Source: Neonectria sp. B-13
Lineage: Eukaryota > Ascomycota > Sordariomycetes > Hypocreales > Nectriaceae
Direction of reading: 5' to 3'
Length of the DNA stretch: 64,000 bases
Assembly (NCBI GenBank): GCA_002682825.1
Contig: NOKP01000002.1
Span: 3,847,378 to 3,911,377, forward strand
Part shown: one piece after another, positions 11,972 through 25,262 of the stretch
Position numbering within the stretch: position 1 is the stretch's first letter
How the letters are laid out: the number at the start of each line of letters is the position of its first letter
Made by a program: the position numbers and the translations under genes
The notes under the pieces: generated by a model
Databases searched by the model: none
What the model saw: only the letters and a program-made list of their open reading frames with translations
Told to the model about the DNA's origin: nothing

Positions 11972-13829
11972 GGTCGCATGTGAGAGCAGCCTGGCCATCG
12001 GCTGAACAAGCGAGTGGATGCGTGAGACAGAGGGAGCGAGAGAAAGAGTGAAAGAGAGACAGACAGAGCGGGGTGAGAGATCGGATCAGCGGATGATCTG
12101 GCGTTGAGCGGACTGGTGTGTGGTGAGCGAGTGAGTGAGTGGCCAACTGAACGTGCGGGTAAACGAAACGAACAGATCGGGGATGTAGGAAGGGATACAG
12201 AGAGAGGGCGCTTGAGAGTTTCTCAACCGGCCGGTGGTCTCCTCGTTACGTTACCTTCTCCCCCGCCTCTTCCCCCCTCTTCCCGGCCCTTTCCTTCTGA
12301 CGAAGGCACCGCTCCCGACTCAGTCCCTCGTTTTCTTGTTTTCTTCTTCGGTTCATGATGATACAAAGAGCTCAACCGGGACGATGTGAATGGCAAAGAT
12401 GGGGAGGCAGCCATTCAACATGAGCTACGGCATATGAGCCTGCGTTGGCATTATACCACACAGAGCAGTCTACACCTACCTACCTACACACCTATAATAA
12501 TGTACATTTCATGACCACATAGCGGAGATTACCTTGACTGTCCATGTAATGAATGAATGGGTTTAAACGCTCCGCCATCCGTGTCACCAACGTCGGCACC
12601 TGCAGATGACCAACCGGGAGGAGGCCGAAAGATGGCCCGAGGCAGGCTGGAGCTGAGGCTTGTGAGAGGGGCATATAGAGAGGATGCAGGCTTTAAACAA
12701 TGGGTTCGTCCAGGTTTGGCGAGGTGCATTTCATCTCATCTGCTTTCGTCCCATCCCGAGGAGGTGGCAGCTGTCAAGCCGGGTCAGAGCTGTGTAGGTC
12801 CAGGCAATTTAGCTTGTGCATGTAAGCGTATGTACGTAGGGAGGGCCCGCGCGGGCGAGATGCAATGTGATGGGACTAGTCTTCAAAGGCATAGACGAGA
12901 AGACGAGGCGAGATGAGAGGGTCGCCCGCGTCCCGTGGCTAGCGGCATGGCTCAAACCGTCGTGGCTGAGGTTGAGTGAGTAGCTGAGATGAGGCACACG
13001 TAAGGCAAGTAAGTACCTGCTAGTAGTAGTAATAACATGGCAAATAAGGGAATTTGCGAATAAATAACTTGGTACGAACACCGCACCCTTGCGGAAAATC
13101 GTGTGCATGCGTTCTGTAGACTACCTCGGCGCCGCAGAGTGCAGAAACGGTCGGGTGGTGGCGCCCGTTTATTTGGGGGCCTTTTGAAGGTGGCTTCTGG
13201 GTGGCTTTTTGGGGCGAGGTTTGGGAGGCGCCGGGACGGTGAAGAAGCGGGGATCGAGTGACGGCCAATGCGGCGTCGCCAGGCGGCCAGCTCGACGGTT
13301 CCGCCCTTTCCTTCCCTGGGTCTGGGGTCGATTCCTTCTTTGTGCTCCCGTCGGGTCCCCTTGTCTCGTCTTGTCTTGGGTTGGTTGAGAAGGTCCAATT
13401 TTCGGTTTCAGGGTTGTGCTTGGTTTTTTTTTTCCTGCTTCTTTTCGTCCGTTCCTTCTTCCATCCGCGCGGTCCCTCTTCCAGGTTCCGTTCCTTCCCT
13501 GTGCAATGTCGGCGGAGAGTGGAAGGAGATATGGTCCTTTTCTTCCGGGATTGCTGCGAATGATTGCTTACGAAATACCCCGTTTCATCCATCCACCCAT
13601 GGCCACTCAGCCATATGTCAATCCCTTTAGCCAACCGCCGATTGATTCATCCACTCATTCCATCCACCATCCATCCATCCATCCACCCGCCCATCCTGAC
13701 CCATTCATTCACATCAATCATCCAGAGGAGATCAGAACAAACGGACGAAATGGAAGCACGGTCCATCACACTACACTACCAACTACCAACTACCTACTAC
13801 CATACAGGCACTCCTACCATACCTTATCC

Positions 13830-13890
13830 CCCATGTCCATGTCCATGCCCATGCTCATGCCCATGTCCGTGTCCGTGTCCATGCCCCATC
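13830..13890 (+). repeat. Imperfect 6-bp CCATGT/CCATGC tandem repeat
   Basis: About ten head-to-tail copies of a 6-bp unit with C/T variation (CATGTC, CATGCC, CGTGTC) in noncoding DNA. Confidence 0.75.
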
Positions 13891-14536
13891 CCACGGTCCC
13901 CATCTGCACAATTCCCCAGTCCACCACAGTGGCACAGTAGCACAGTAGCACGGTGGCACAGCCGCACAGGGCGACAGGGCAACATGGCACAGACGGTCAA
14001 AAACGCCACCCAGATTCTCTTTTTCCTCTTTCCCCTCCCACCCCACGTCTACCGACCGACTGGCCGGCCTGCTTCTCTGGACTAACACGCGTTCCTCACC
14101 AACTGCACAACCGCTTTTCTACTGCACTTACGACATACTTATTTCTCTCATCTTGCGCAAGCCACTATGTCGACTGGTGACACACACTAAGCACATCGTG
14201 GCTGTCCTTCACATCCTTCCTCATTCCCCCAATCTCTAATCTTCCATGTTGCCTGCTGCATCTCTCCCATCTCGCATGGCTGACCACAGCCATGGTCCAT
14301 GGATGCTTATTACACCCCGACAGGGAAGCACATGGCACAGTCGCGGCAGACACCAGCACACACCAAGGGCCCAAGACCAGGACGCAGTCTGTTAGCGTCC
14401 AGAGCAGGGGGACGCCGGTGGCACCATCTTGCCGCTGTCGCTCCCATTGGCCTTTGCTTGCCCACTGTGTCGCTCTGTCTCTGTCTCCGTCTCGACTCGA
14501 TGGCTCTTTGCCTGGCCGCCGTCTGACTGATTCTCT

Positions 14537-14606
14537 GACTCTTTGGCTCTTTGGCTCTTTGGCTCTTTGGCCTTTTGGCTTTTTGGCTCTTTGACTCTTC
14601 GACTCT
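14537..14606 (+). repeat. 8-bp CTCTTTGG tandem repeat with variants
   Basis: Four near-perfect copies of CTCTTTGG are followed by decayed copies (CCTTTTGG, CTTTTTGG, CTCTTTGA). Gradual decay toward one end suggests an old slippage array. Confidence 0.75.
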
Positions 14607-15467
14607 ATTCGCAGAGCTCTGGATTTCTCTACTGTATGAGTTCCGGCCGCTCTGGCCGCTCTCCGGCTTTCTGACTCTCTCTCCGGGCTTGCCAAGGTGT
14701 TCGGTACGGGCATCAGCATCAAAAGGTGCGCCTATTGGACCCTAGCCTTGAAGAGCTTACGCCTCCCCGGGCATCCTGCATTGTAACAGTACATGTACAT
14801 GCGAACCTTCACCACCTTACTTAGGCCACCACCAAAGCTTCCCGAAGCCAGAGCCTCCCCGACCGAAGGAAGGGTTCCCGCACAAGTGACCTTGCCCCAC
14901 ATGCAAGCGAACCCTTTCCCACTGGCAGTCGACGCGTGTTGCTGAGTTCTCAATGCTGGCTGGTTGTCAGAGCTTGAGGCCGTCTGAGTTGCGGCGGCAG
15001 TCGAGACACGAGGGCGCATCGAGGACAAGGAAGGAAACGCAGGCTCATCACCAGCACCAGTAGCCACCGTCGTGGCATAAACCATTGTAACATCAGGCGG
15101 TACTTGTTGCAGCGGTCGGTCGGCATGGGCTTGGCCTTTTCATACCCCATCCCCTGGCTCACTGGATGGCTTCAGCACCTTCCATGACAGGGCTACCGCG
15201 AGTCCGTGACAGGGCACCCTCGGCAGGGCCACCGCAATCCATACTGTACAATACCGGTACATAAGTATCGACGAAGTACGTGAGGACTACGTACGAAGCA
15301 GTACAGTGCTACGTACAAACGACAAACAACACACGCACGCACGCACACGCCACACACGCGCAGCCATGACAGGTCTGGTCTCTGCGGCCCTCTGCGGCCC
15401 TCGGTGGCCTGCGCGGGTTGTGGGCGAACGGGGTGGGTGGAAATGCTCGTCGTCCTGTGCTTCTGCT

Positions 15468-15499
15468 CCTGCTGGTGCTGGTGCTGGTGCTGGTGCTGA
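15468..15499 (+). repeat. 6-bp TGCTGG microsatellite
   Basis: About five copies of TGCTGG-like units in intergenic DNA between the ethanolamine kinase and the zinc-finger gene. Confidence 0.75.
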
Positions 15500-16619
15500 T
15501 TAGGATGGATGCTCGAGGCCAGGACCGGGACCCGGTTGGTAGCTCCCCGCTGCCCTGCCGGCGTCGGGATACATCCAATGCTTCGGTCTCCCAATGCGTG
15601 AGGCCAGACCGACTCGGGCTCGAATCCACACTGAATCCTCCCACCCGCAACGGCCTGGGCTGGGACGTACCGTGCCTCGTGGGGCCAAGAAACACCGCTC
15701 TGCCTGTTCCTGTTTTTTTTGTTGTTCTGTTTTATTTCCTGTTCCTGTTCCTGGTCCTATTGCTGTCCTGTCCCTGTTATTTTCTTATATTGTCTGTCTC
15801 TATTCTTGCCTCGTCCCCGTTGTTGATCCCTGTCTACCTAGTTACTATTGTCCTGCCTGTCCCCGTGGAAGTCTTGTTCCCTCCCGTTCCTGTCCACCCA
15901 CCTACCTAGTAAGCTACTGCTAGTGCCCACCTGCTCAACGGTCAAGGTCGGGTACCTAGCCGTGGGTGAGCCACCAACTCGCACTTACAGACCTTACCTG
16001 CCTTACTATCCCTCCCTCACCTGCTGGGTACCCTGCCGTCCCTGTGGCTCTCGTGGTTCCCTTCCCTGTCTGGTCCAGCTCGGGTCCAGCCAGGGCTCTA
16101 AGGCTCCAGGGCTCCAAGGGCTCCATAGCCTCCAATCCCTCCATGCCTCCCAGGGCTACATGCCTCCTCCCAGGCCACCACACACGCATCGTCGTCGGCA
16201 CTATCTCCAAATCTGCCGCGCCGGGGAGCTGCCCCACCTCGCTCACTCTCCTCTCTCCCTCTCTCTCACACATGCCCCAAAGGCCACGGGGGGTCCCAGC
16301 ACAATGTCGTGCCCGTCGATAAAACCTAGCTCTTCCATTCCCATCGAACCTGTCTCTCTGCCAGAGCCTCAGCCTCAGGAGTGAATCCGTCCAGATACCC
16401 GTCCTCGGGCCCCCCTCTTCCTCCGAGTCCTCCCCTCCCGCCGGTCTCCGGCTACCCGCCGTCCATCCGTTGTGTCCCTAGGTAGGCAATGGCCGCTGGC
16501 CGACTATAGCATCCCGCCAGCAACTCGGACGGCCCGCCATGCTCATGCTCGGCAGTCCAGCCCAGCACAACAGCCCTCACTCGACAAGACGAGACGAGAT
16601 GAGGTGACCCGATCTAGAT

Positions 16620-19600
16620 ATGAGCAGGGATGAGTCCACTCCGTTGACCATGTCCGGTCCGGAGCTCAATCTCAACTGGCCCGTCCATCGTCTGCCGCCT
16701 CAGCATGATATTGCTGGCCCTACTGCTACTCTTACTGCTTCGGCTTCGGCTCCGGCTGCTGCTGCTACTCCTGCTGCTCCTGCTCCCGTCTCTGCCTCTA
16801 CTTCTACTTCTGCTGTCGCTAACATCGGGACGAGGCCGCTCGTCTCGTCTCCAACGCGGCATGATCTCCATGCCGGCCTCGATGTTGCTCACGAGATGGA
16901 CATGTTGCGGCATAAGCTGCGACTCCTCGAAGCTGCAGTTGAACGTCACGGTTTGTCTTGTCCCGCCTTGCCTTGCCCCCTTACTGTGCTCTCCTTAACA
17001 GTTACTGAACTTATGTCCGCACCAATAAACACTGCTCAGTCTGCTTACTGCTCCCCCCGCTCAGGCATCGCGTCACGCATCCCTACTCTCTCCGAGGCCG
17101 AAGAGGCCCGGGCCTTGCAGTACCGCTGCGAGTGCCTCGAAGCCGCCTTTGCTCAACAAGGTAAGTTGGCATGTTCGGTCCCACGGGTTTGCGAATTCAA
17201 ATTCTTGGGCCCAAGGGAACTAACATGATAGATTTGGATGTGGCTGCCATCTTGACGCACACGCCTCCAGAGCAGATCCCCCCGGGTTTTGCCCCATGGC
17301 TCAACAACCACCTCGCATTTACCCACAACGATAAAGCGAAACCTCCTCTGCCTTCTCGAGAGGCTGCTTTGTCCCGGGCCAGCCTAACAGCATCCTTCAA
17401 GTGCTGGCATGACCAATGTATCCACTACGTTTACGGGTTTGCGACTCGGATCGACCGAGATAATCACGCTCGACTTCACTCCTCTCCAATGACTCGGAAT
17501 CCGGATCCTCCCCCGGGAACGAGGCGACCAATGCCATCGACAGAGAAATTAATGATGAAGCCTATCGATTCCATCTCTCGGGGCCGAATGTCCTCTGTTC
17601 AACCCCCAGGTCCTCTAGTGACTACCAACCTGCCGCCCCTTCCACTTCCGACACCGTCCACGGCCAGCACAGGGACGAGGGATTCTGCTACGAGCTTCAA
17701 CTTTCCAGAGAACCGCCCTGCCCTTGTGCGGAGCTTGATAGACACCGATGTGGATCCTCAACTGCCTCCTTTAAAACGAGCCCGAGTCGGTCACCATCGC
17801 CTAAAATCCATCGGCGAGCTGCAGCTCTTGCGAGAAAACGAACCCTGTCTTCGATGTCGGGCTTTGAACAAATCAGTAGGGACATTCTGAACTCCTCCTA
17901 TCCTTCTCCCCGGTTCCATGAACTTATAATCTCTCTAGTGTGACTCTGGCCGCCCATGCGCATCTTGCTCGGATCTGCCCCCGTCACAGAGCGAGGCTCA
18001 CTGGAGCTCTCTTGGCTGCTATCGCGGATCAATCGTGTCATTAGTTGAGAGAATACTTCCAGGTAGAAGAGGCCCTGACTAAGTAGTTTGAATTCCCTGA
18101 CTGACTAAGAAATAGGGCCCTTATCTGCTTCACCAACTCAGACTCCAATCACTCCTCCTCACCCCCGCCAAGGCAATATGAATGATTACATATATAGGGT
18201 GTACCCTTCATTAGCAAGTCCTGCGTTCTCTGGACCATTCAGACTCGATTTTCAGGATGCATTTTGGTGGTCAGAGGGTGACTTCGACCTGGGTCAACGT
18301 CCGAGCAGTCTATTACCTACGGAAGCGACGACAATGCCCCCGATTCTCCGTGTTATCACCACGAGTTGGAACTATCAAGACACTGCCTACGATCTTCTCG
18401 ACCTGTTAACTGTCAGCGGCCAACTTTCTTCCTCCCGAGATATGGAAATGACGACTTATCCAACCCTGTTTCGAGCGAAGCAGCTACTCCGAGAGGTAGT
18501 GTTTTACGATGTATTACAACCACGCCCAGCCCTCCGCCCGAGACCAAACCACCTTCGTAACCCGACGGCCGAGGATATTACTATTCCAGAACGCAGCCAT
18601 CTCCTGAGGTCTTTCACGATGCGGTTCTTGAGCTCATTCGACCTGGTGGTTTCGGAAAATTCGAACTTGAACCTGCGGCGCTGGTTGGGGGTTTTGATTT
18701 CTCTCTGCATCTTCAGCGCCGTGCAAACAATACTCATCGACACCACTCTTCCCTCTCTACAGGGCTACTATCCGCCGAAACATCCCGGGACTACACCAAC
18801 GGGCGCAGCCATTCACAGTGTGTACAAAGTCCTCGTTGGCTTGTTCGCCGCCTCGAGCGACGCGTTTTTCAACAACATGACACCAGACGAAGGCGTATTA
18901 CTGCAACAAACTAACCGTGTGATTCGTCGAGAAACATGGCCGAGGCAGAATATAGCCTCAAGTTTCGACTTCCTCATGAGTCTCGGCAAGGGCGAAACCG
19001 AGGGGTATGGATTCAATGGATTTCTTCGGCCAGGAAAACGTAACGAAGCAGATCCAGGTGTCGCCCTTCTCCCGTCGCTCCTCCAGCACGATTCAACATC
19101 CCACCAGCCTTTTCCAGCCCTCGAAACCGCTCCTGGTCCGTGGAAAACAGAGTCAGTGGGCTTCACTAGCAGACCTGAGCGCCATGCTTCAGAGCAGTTC
19201 GACCCATCCCATGACGCTCCAGGACGGACTCGAAGACACACGGTGGGAGAAGACATGTCATCGATCCCGGAACCTCGACGACCCTTGGGAGAGCCGATTC
19301 CTCCCCCGAAATTCCAGCCATCGTACCATAAGCCCTCGCTGCGCCGGGTGTACTGCGACAAATGCAACGAACATCCCGACGGGTTTCGGGGAGAGCACGA
19401 ACTCAGACGACATGTTGATGCCAAACACTCACCCATGGTCAAGCGGTGGATCTGCAAGGAGCCCAAGCACCCGACATCCTCGTCGCCTCAGCCCCTCATC
19501 CCCTTATCGCGTTGCAAGGCGTGTTTGGCACAGAAGCGCTATGGTGCATACTACAATGCCGCCGCCCATCTCCGCCGAGCCCACTTCCGGCCACATCGGG

Positions 19601-20499
19601 CTGGCAAGGCGAGTGGCGACTGGCCATCCATGACCGTTCTCAAAAACTGGATGCGAGAGGTGCAGCAGTCTGCCGATACCAACGACGATGCTTCCTCCAG
19701 CGGCGGCGAGGATATAGAGCCCAGGATCGTGGTGGGCTACACTGATACAAACCAGCCCTCACCGATACTTGAACCTGCCCGACTTGCGACGGCACCTGTG
19801 CCGAATCAACTCTCGTCGGTCTCAGTCGAACCCCCGGTGCCTATCGACCGCATCAGCCCCTCGCGACGACCCATTGAAAACCGCACCCGATGTCCTCACC
19901 CCGACTGTGGGCGCGTCTTCCGCGACCTCGCCGCCCACATGCTCACGCACCAGGAGGAACGCCCCGAAAAGTGTCCCATCGTGACATGCGAGTACCACAC
20001 AAAGGGCTTCGCCCGCAAGTACGACAAGAACCGCCACGCCCTCACCCATTACCGTGGTTCCATGACTTGCCCATTCTGCCCCGGTGCCGGCACCGCCTTC
20101 GAAAAGGCCTTTAACCGAGCCGACGTCTTCAAGCGACACCTGACAGCCGCCCACCACGTTGACCAAGCCGGCCCTGGCGGGCGTCGGTTTTTCCCTAGCG
20201 GCGAGGACCCGGTCGGGGCGAGGGCCCGATGCTCTATATGCCGCGGCGAATTCACAACCGCGCAAGACTTCTACGAGCACCTCGACGACTGCGTCCTCAG
20301 CGTCATCGTTCCCCCGGCGGGGACCCCGTCGCAACAAACACCCCTTAACCCACCACTACACCAACACCAACACCAACATCACCAAACCACAGGGCCGAGG
20401 CCTGCGCAGATCCAGACTAGGGAGAATTCAACGAGGAGAGACACAGACGCAGCAGAGACTGGGCCGCAAGGACCGCATATGAGGACGGAGTCACATTGA
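16620..20499 (+). CDS. Large multi-zinc-finger protein (C2H2 plus Zn2Cys6-like motif)
   Basis: Five exons (16620-16950, 17065-17160, 17232-17875, 17939-18062, 18116-20499) join in frame into 1192 residues. The N-terminus is Ala/Ser/Thr/Pro rich with a short Leu-rich helix (about 90-110). A C2H2-like finger lies at C200/C205/H221/H225. A Cys cluster (C348, C351, C358, C364, C367, C384) with Zn2Cys6-like spacing is assembled only after intron 3 is removed. A middle domain (about 430-660) contains hydrophobic helices. The C-terminal third (about 810-1125) carries several C2H2 fingers, including VYCDKCNEHPDGFRGEHELRRH and CPHPDCGRVFRDLAAHMLTH. The architecture resembles fungal C2H2 proteins of unknown function, probably nuclear. 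Splice signals are good except intron 1, whose boundaries are uncertain. The start is the first ATG of the open frame. Confidence 0.8.
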
Positions 20500-21087
20500 G
20501 AGCTTTTTTTGCTTTAGGGAATTGGGCGGCAAATTCGCAGATTATGGTTTTTTTCGACGTCTCATGTTTTCTTGCCTCACCAATTTTTCTTTGTATCGAT
20601 ACCACCAGAGCAGGCGTCTCTCGGTCATTTCTGTCGTCCTGGGTTGCAAGGCTATTTTTGACACTTCCATTTTGACAGGCAGGGGTTGGATGAAAAACGA
20701 GAAAACACATTGTATGACTTGATCTGGATGAATGAAGGAAGTTTCAGTTTCAGTTTCTTGTATTAAATTTAAATAAGCAGGCTTGTCCAATGACAGCCGG
20801 CCCTATTTATGATGCTAAACTCGATGCTATTTTCGTAAACTGTCTATTAGCAGTATAGAGACGCGCCTTAGGTGTACCCGGGCTGAGCGGGGTATTTGGG
20901 GAGCAATGCAATACGGGATAACGAGAGCAAAAACAAGGACGAGGAAACAGAGATGGAACATGAAGGTGAAAATGGAACCAGAAAACGCCACTGCCATGCT
21001 ATATAGCTCGCTACCGCTATATCAGATATATCTGCTGCGCCACAACAACAACAAAATTAGGAAATACGGATGTTTCAGAGTGGCGTT
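20500..21087. other. Convergent 3' flanks of the zinc-finger and MFS genes
   Basis: AT-richer noncoding spacer between two converging genes, expected to hold both 3' UTRs and polyadenylation signals. No gene seen. Confidence 0.6.
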
Positions 21088-23209
21088 TTATTTGGAGGGC
21101 GGGGGGGTCGCTTTTTCGTTGAGATCGTTCACCATGACAGAGTTGTCGCGACGGCGGCACTGGGGGGTCGAGCGCTTGAAGAACTCGTGGATCTCGGGGG
21201 AGAACTCGCCGTCGTCAGGCATGGCGGCCTCGGTCTCCTTGGGGCCGAGGGAGGCCTGGACAATCTCCCACTCAGAGCGCATGTCCTCAATCTTCATCTT
21301 CCAGTCCTGCTCAGGGTCATACGCCTTGCCGAGGCCACGCAGGTTCTCCCAGAGGCTCAGATGGGTGGGGTTGACGGCGACGCCGTGGTACTCCGTGGAC
21401 TTGTCCTCGCGGATGTATTTCCAGCGGCGCTCCTGCTCCTTGAGGTCAAGGCCGGTGGTGTCGGGGAGGAAGAGCCAGGTGAGGAGCATGCCCGCAAGGC
21501 CGAACCACGGGACGACCATGAACTTGGTCTCGGTGTCGATGTAGTTGTACAGGACGGAGGCAAGGAGGGCGCCCGACTTGCCGATGCAGGCGGCGAAGCC
21601 GTGGGCGGTGGCACGAACCGGGGTGGGGAAGACCTCGCCGGCGACGAGGAAGGTGACCGAGTTGGGACCGAACTGGTTGAAGAAGGAGGAGATGAAGTAC
21701 ATGGCCTGGAAGGCGTGGATGCCGGCGGGGCTGGTGTAGTAGTCGTACTTGAAGGCGGGGATGACGAACATCAGGAAGCACATGAAGAAGCCGACCTGCT
21801 GCATCATCTTGCGGCCGTAGAGCTTGTTGTCGATGAGCAGGGAGGCTAGGTAGTAGCCGGCCAGGGAGACGACAATGTTGACGAGGTTCCAGGACCAGGT
21901 GGTCAGGAGGGAATCGGGGTTGCTGGAGATGACCTTGATGAACTGACTCTGGAAGAGCTTGTTGCCGTAGAAGAAGACATCGTTACAGAACCAAGTGCCG
22001 GCGGTGGCGAAAAGGCGACCACCGAAGTGGCGGAAGCAGTATCCCAGGGAGTTGAGATCGTAGCCGGTGACATTGGCGCGCTTCTTGGCCTCGACGAGCT
22101 GCTTGGAGGCGTTGGGCATGCGGTAGGTACGGTAGTAGAGCAACCAGAGAGTACCGACGGCAGGGAAGGCAAAGGACAGACGGAAGGTGTACTGGGCGGC
22201 GGAGACGCTGTAGGGGCCGCTGCCGTTGCCCTTGTTGAAGATGACGAGGAGAACGATGAGGACGACCTGGTTGACGAACTGGCCCCAGCCCTGCATCAAG
22301 AAGGCGGTGGTGACACGGCGACCGCGGTGAAGACGGTCCTCGCGGGTGGAGAGCTTGCCGCCAGTAGAAGCGCCCTCCAGGGACGAGGTAGCGGTGATTG
22401 GATACTCGCCACCGACACCGATACCGTAGAAGAAGAGAGACCAAGCGTAGCAGATGATCCAGCCTTGGAGGGTGAGGCCCCAGCTAGCCGTTAGCATGAG
22501 CAGACCGATGAACATGATGGCGGCATCCTGAATGAGACCCCATCGTCGGCCAATCCAATCGCCGATGACCTGAAAGTTGCCCGTTAGAGTAATCCGTGAG
22601 AAGTAACAAACTCTAGCAACAAGGCTGAACGAAAGTAACGCCTAATGGGGCAATGGCTTTCTTTCGGGGAGAATGGGGCAAAAAGTGAGAGATGTGGGGG
22701 TGAAAACTTACGCCGACGAAGGCCTGACCGACCATGATACCGATGATTTCCAGATAGGTAACGCTGGCAACCCAGTTCTTGCTGCAAACGCTGTGGTCTG
22801 CCCAGCATTCCGGCCAAGCGGCCTTGAACAACGGCTCCAGGTTGCCAATGGAGAAGAGGACATAACCCTCGAGACCGAGGCCGGCACCGGGGATGACGGC
22901 ATGGCGGAAGTACCAGGACAAGGGAGACAGGGGGTCCTCCTTGAACATGCCCCAGGCGGACCTGGCCTCCTCGACGGCGGCTGAATTGTCGACCTTGGTG
23001 ACGAACTTGGCACGCTTCATGAAGGGCAGATCGGCCCAGTAGACACCGTCCTCGTTGTACGAGTCGTCCGGGCGGGTGACATGGCTGAAGATGCGGCGCT
23101 CGGCATCGCTGAGACCGGGGAAGTCATCTGCATCGTCGCTGTCGGGTGGGCCGTGGGGGACGGGGATCTCGCCAGGGATGACGGAGTCGTGGTGGTGGCT
23201 GTGGACCAT
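21088..23209 (-). CDS. MFS transporter, phosphate/glycerophosphodiester (Git1/PHO-like) group
   Basis: Two exons (23209-22712 and 22569-21088) separated by a 142-bp intron (GTAAGT...CAG, phase 0) give 659 residues. The protein is a polytopic plasma-membrane carrier with about 12 hydrophobic segments. The MFS signature after the second membrane segment, GVIGDWIGRRWG, is formed across the splice junction, which supports the model. Another hallmark is FFYGIGVGGEYPITATSSLEGA, matching the conserved GxGxGGEYP segment of the phosphate:H+ symporter family. The N-terminus is acidic and His-rich, and a long hydrophilic C-tail contains DNSVMVNDLNEKA. Members of this family carry phosphate or glycerophosphoinositol; the exact substrate cannot be read from sequence. 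The start Met at 23209 precedes HSHHHDS and has good spacing to the first membrane segment. Confidence 0.88.
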
Positions 23210-24037
23210 GGCGAATGGCAATGGCAGGGCGAGAGGAACAAGCCTCAATTTATGGTTTTTTGACGGGAGGGAATTGCTATGCTATGAATGTGGTTGGCTG
23301 GTAGGCGCGTGGGACGGTTGATTGTGAAAAGATGCCGGGCACGCTGTGGTGAAGGTGGTGGTGGTGGTGGTGGTGGGTGGGTATAGTGTAAGTGGCGCTC
23401 AATACCAAGAACGGCAAAAGAGACGGAGATGATCAATTGGAAAGCCCAGGTCGGCTGCAGAGGAATGTTTGAAGTCGAACCGAAGATGGCGAGCTTGCCT
23501 CAGCATGACAGAAGCTCCAGAACCAGCAGCGACGACGGGCAGTATTTGAACCAGATGGCCGTCTCGACTCGCAAAGTCAATGGGAGGCAACGAGACTCAG
23601 CTGAACCGATCATCGTGAGCTCCAAACAGCCAGTCAGAGACAGCGCAGCAGCATCGTGGGCAATCCTGTGGCCAGCAACGCCAGCAGCGGGCTTCTGTGT
23701 AGCTCCTCCCAGCTGCCAGTGATCCCACGCAACAAGCCTCAGAAGCCGGGAGGCAGGGGGTCGACGCCGAGAGATCCAGGCGAGATCCCGGGCAAGGGCC
23801 GACCAGGCATTGCTGGACTCCACCACGAACAGCGGGACCCCCCATGACGAAAGCTGGCCCCAGTCGCAGTGGTAGCAACAGAAAAAGAGAACGAGGATGG
23901 CAATTGTGCGCGTGACCGGATATGACGGCACATGTCTCAGCGGGCCCTGGGACAAGCGCGCGAGGGCCATTGGGTAACGCTCTCGGAGCGGCGAGGATCA
24001 TCGCAGCAAATATCTGGGACCGTCTGGATCCTTTGAA

Positions 24038-24081
24038 GACCCTCTGGACCCTCTGGACCCTCTGGACCCTCTGGACCCTCT
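24038..24081 (+). repeat. 9-bp tandem repeat GACCCTCTG, about five copies
   Basis: Near-perfect head-to-tail copies of GACCCTCTG. Because the unit length is a multiple of three, it creates a long Glu-Gly-Pro-like frame on the other strand that is not a gene. Confidence 0.85.
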
Positions 24082-25262
24082 TGAAGCTCGCCCGCCAGCC
24101 AATTCGCGTGTCGAAGACTCTGCATGGCCCCGAGACGGTACCAATGAAACGACCGAGAGGCACCTTTCGCAGCCCACATGAACGATACAGCACAACCCCA
24201 AAGACACTCGAGCAAGACACGGACCGCATTCCAAACGGTAGGTTTCACGTCAGGATGATGGGAACAGACACACACGCAACCTCTCGGTGTCCTAATCCAG
24301 CGACCGGAGGCAACGCACGGCGACGCCATCCAAAGGCAATGCGGCCATCGTGTCACGGTTTTCTTCTCATTTCTTTCCCCCCCAAATGCCTCCGAGCGCA
24401 GGCAGCATCCATCGCCACTTCGGTGTTCCCCGGCCTGGTCGGTAGCGGCCCTTAGGACCGGCAGCTAGCGGAATAGCGGTTCGGCACTAACAACGGGAGA
24501 AAACATGGGCAAAGATACGGTAAAAAAGTCGCGGAACGGTAATAAAAAAAACGACGAGGAAACAAAAACAAACCCCAAACCGCAAATCGGACCAGGGTCT
24601 CATGCACGTGTTTGCTTGGCGACCTCCGAGGCGTCTTGGCCAGGCGACGTTAGCCCCCCCCGCTGCCCCGCCGCCCCGTCTTTCACGGCCCAAGTGGGAA
24701 AGACATCACACGACCACTTTCCTCTTCTCGTGCGTGAGCGGCACCTGCCAACGACACTCACTACAAGGAAAGCGCAGGCCAGCGCTCACAACCCACAACT
24801 CCCAACTCTCAACCCTCAACCCTCAACTCTCGTCTCAGCTGCAACCCCCAAATTCGCTTACGTAGCACCTCCGTCTCCTGGTCCAATGATTAATCTCTCA
24901 ACCTTGCATCGACGTTGACACCCTTTCGACCCTTCGGTGAACCAAAGCAGCGTCGTGTTGCTCATCAAATCATTCACTAATCCTCTCATCAATCATCGTA
25001 GCACCATCAAATGCATGCCAGCTATGCTCTCTGTAAACCAGTTCATCCCCACCTCACTTCCCGCCTGCTTTCATTCTTTTTCATGTTCGCATCCTCTTTC
25101 CTTTCTTTCTCTGCTATTCCTACAACTCTCCATATCACCATCTGCCCACTTATTTCTCCCTCCCTCTTCATCCGCTACCCACATGCCTACACGTACATGT
25201 AGAGACTCGTTGGCGGCTTTCCCTACCTGAGCTGGCATCTCTCTCGTCTTGTTATGTCTCGT

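Larger units (their letters stand above)
11972..16619. other. 4.6 kb intergenic region rich in simple repeats
   Basis: No protein-coding gene is supported. Open frames are short, often in simple-sequence DNA, and none carries a recognisable domain or consistent exon structure. The stretch contains several short tandem repeats (CATC-type at 13640-13700, CCATGT-type at 13830-13890, CTCTTTGG-type at 14537-14606, TGCTGG-type at 15468-15499) and long pyrimidine tracts near 15.7-16.5 kb that probably belong to the leader of the zinc-finger gene. A noncoding transcript is possible but cannot be shown. Confidence 0.5.

Noticed and set aside
21070..21849. 259-codon plus-strand frame opposite the MFS gene
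   Set aside because: Antisense shadow; the minus-strand frame carries MFS motifs.
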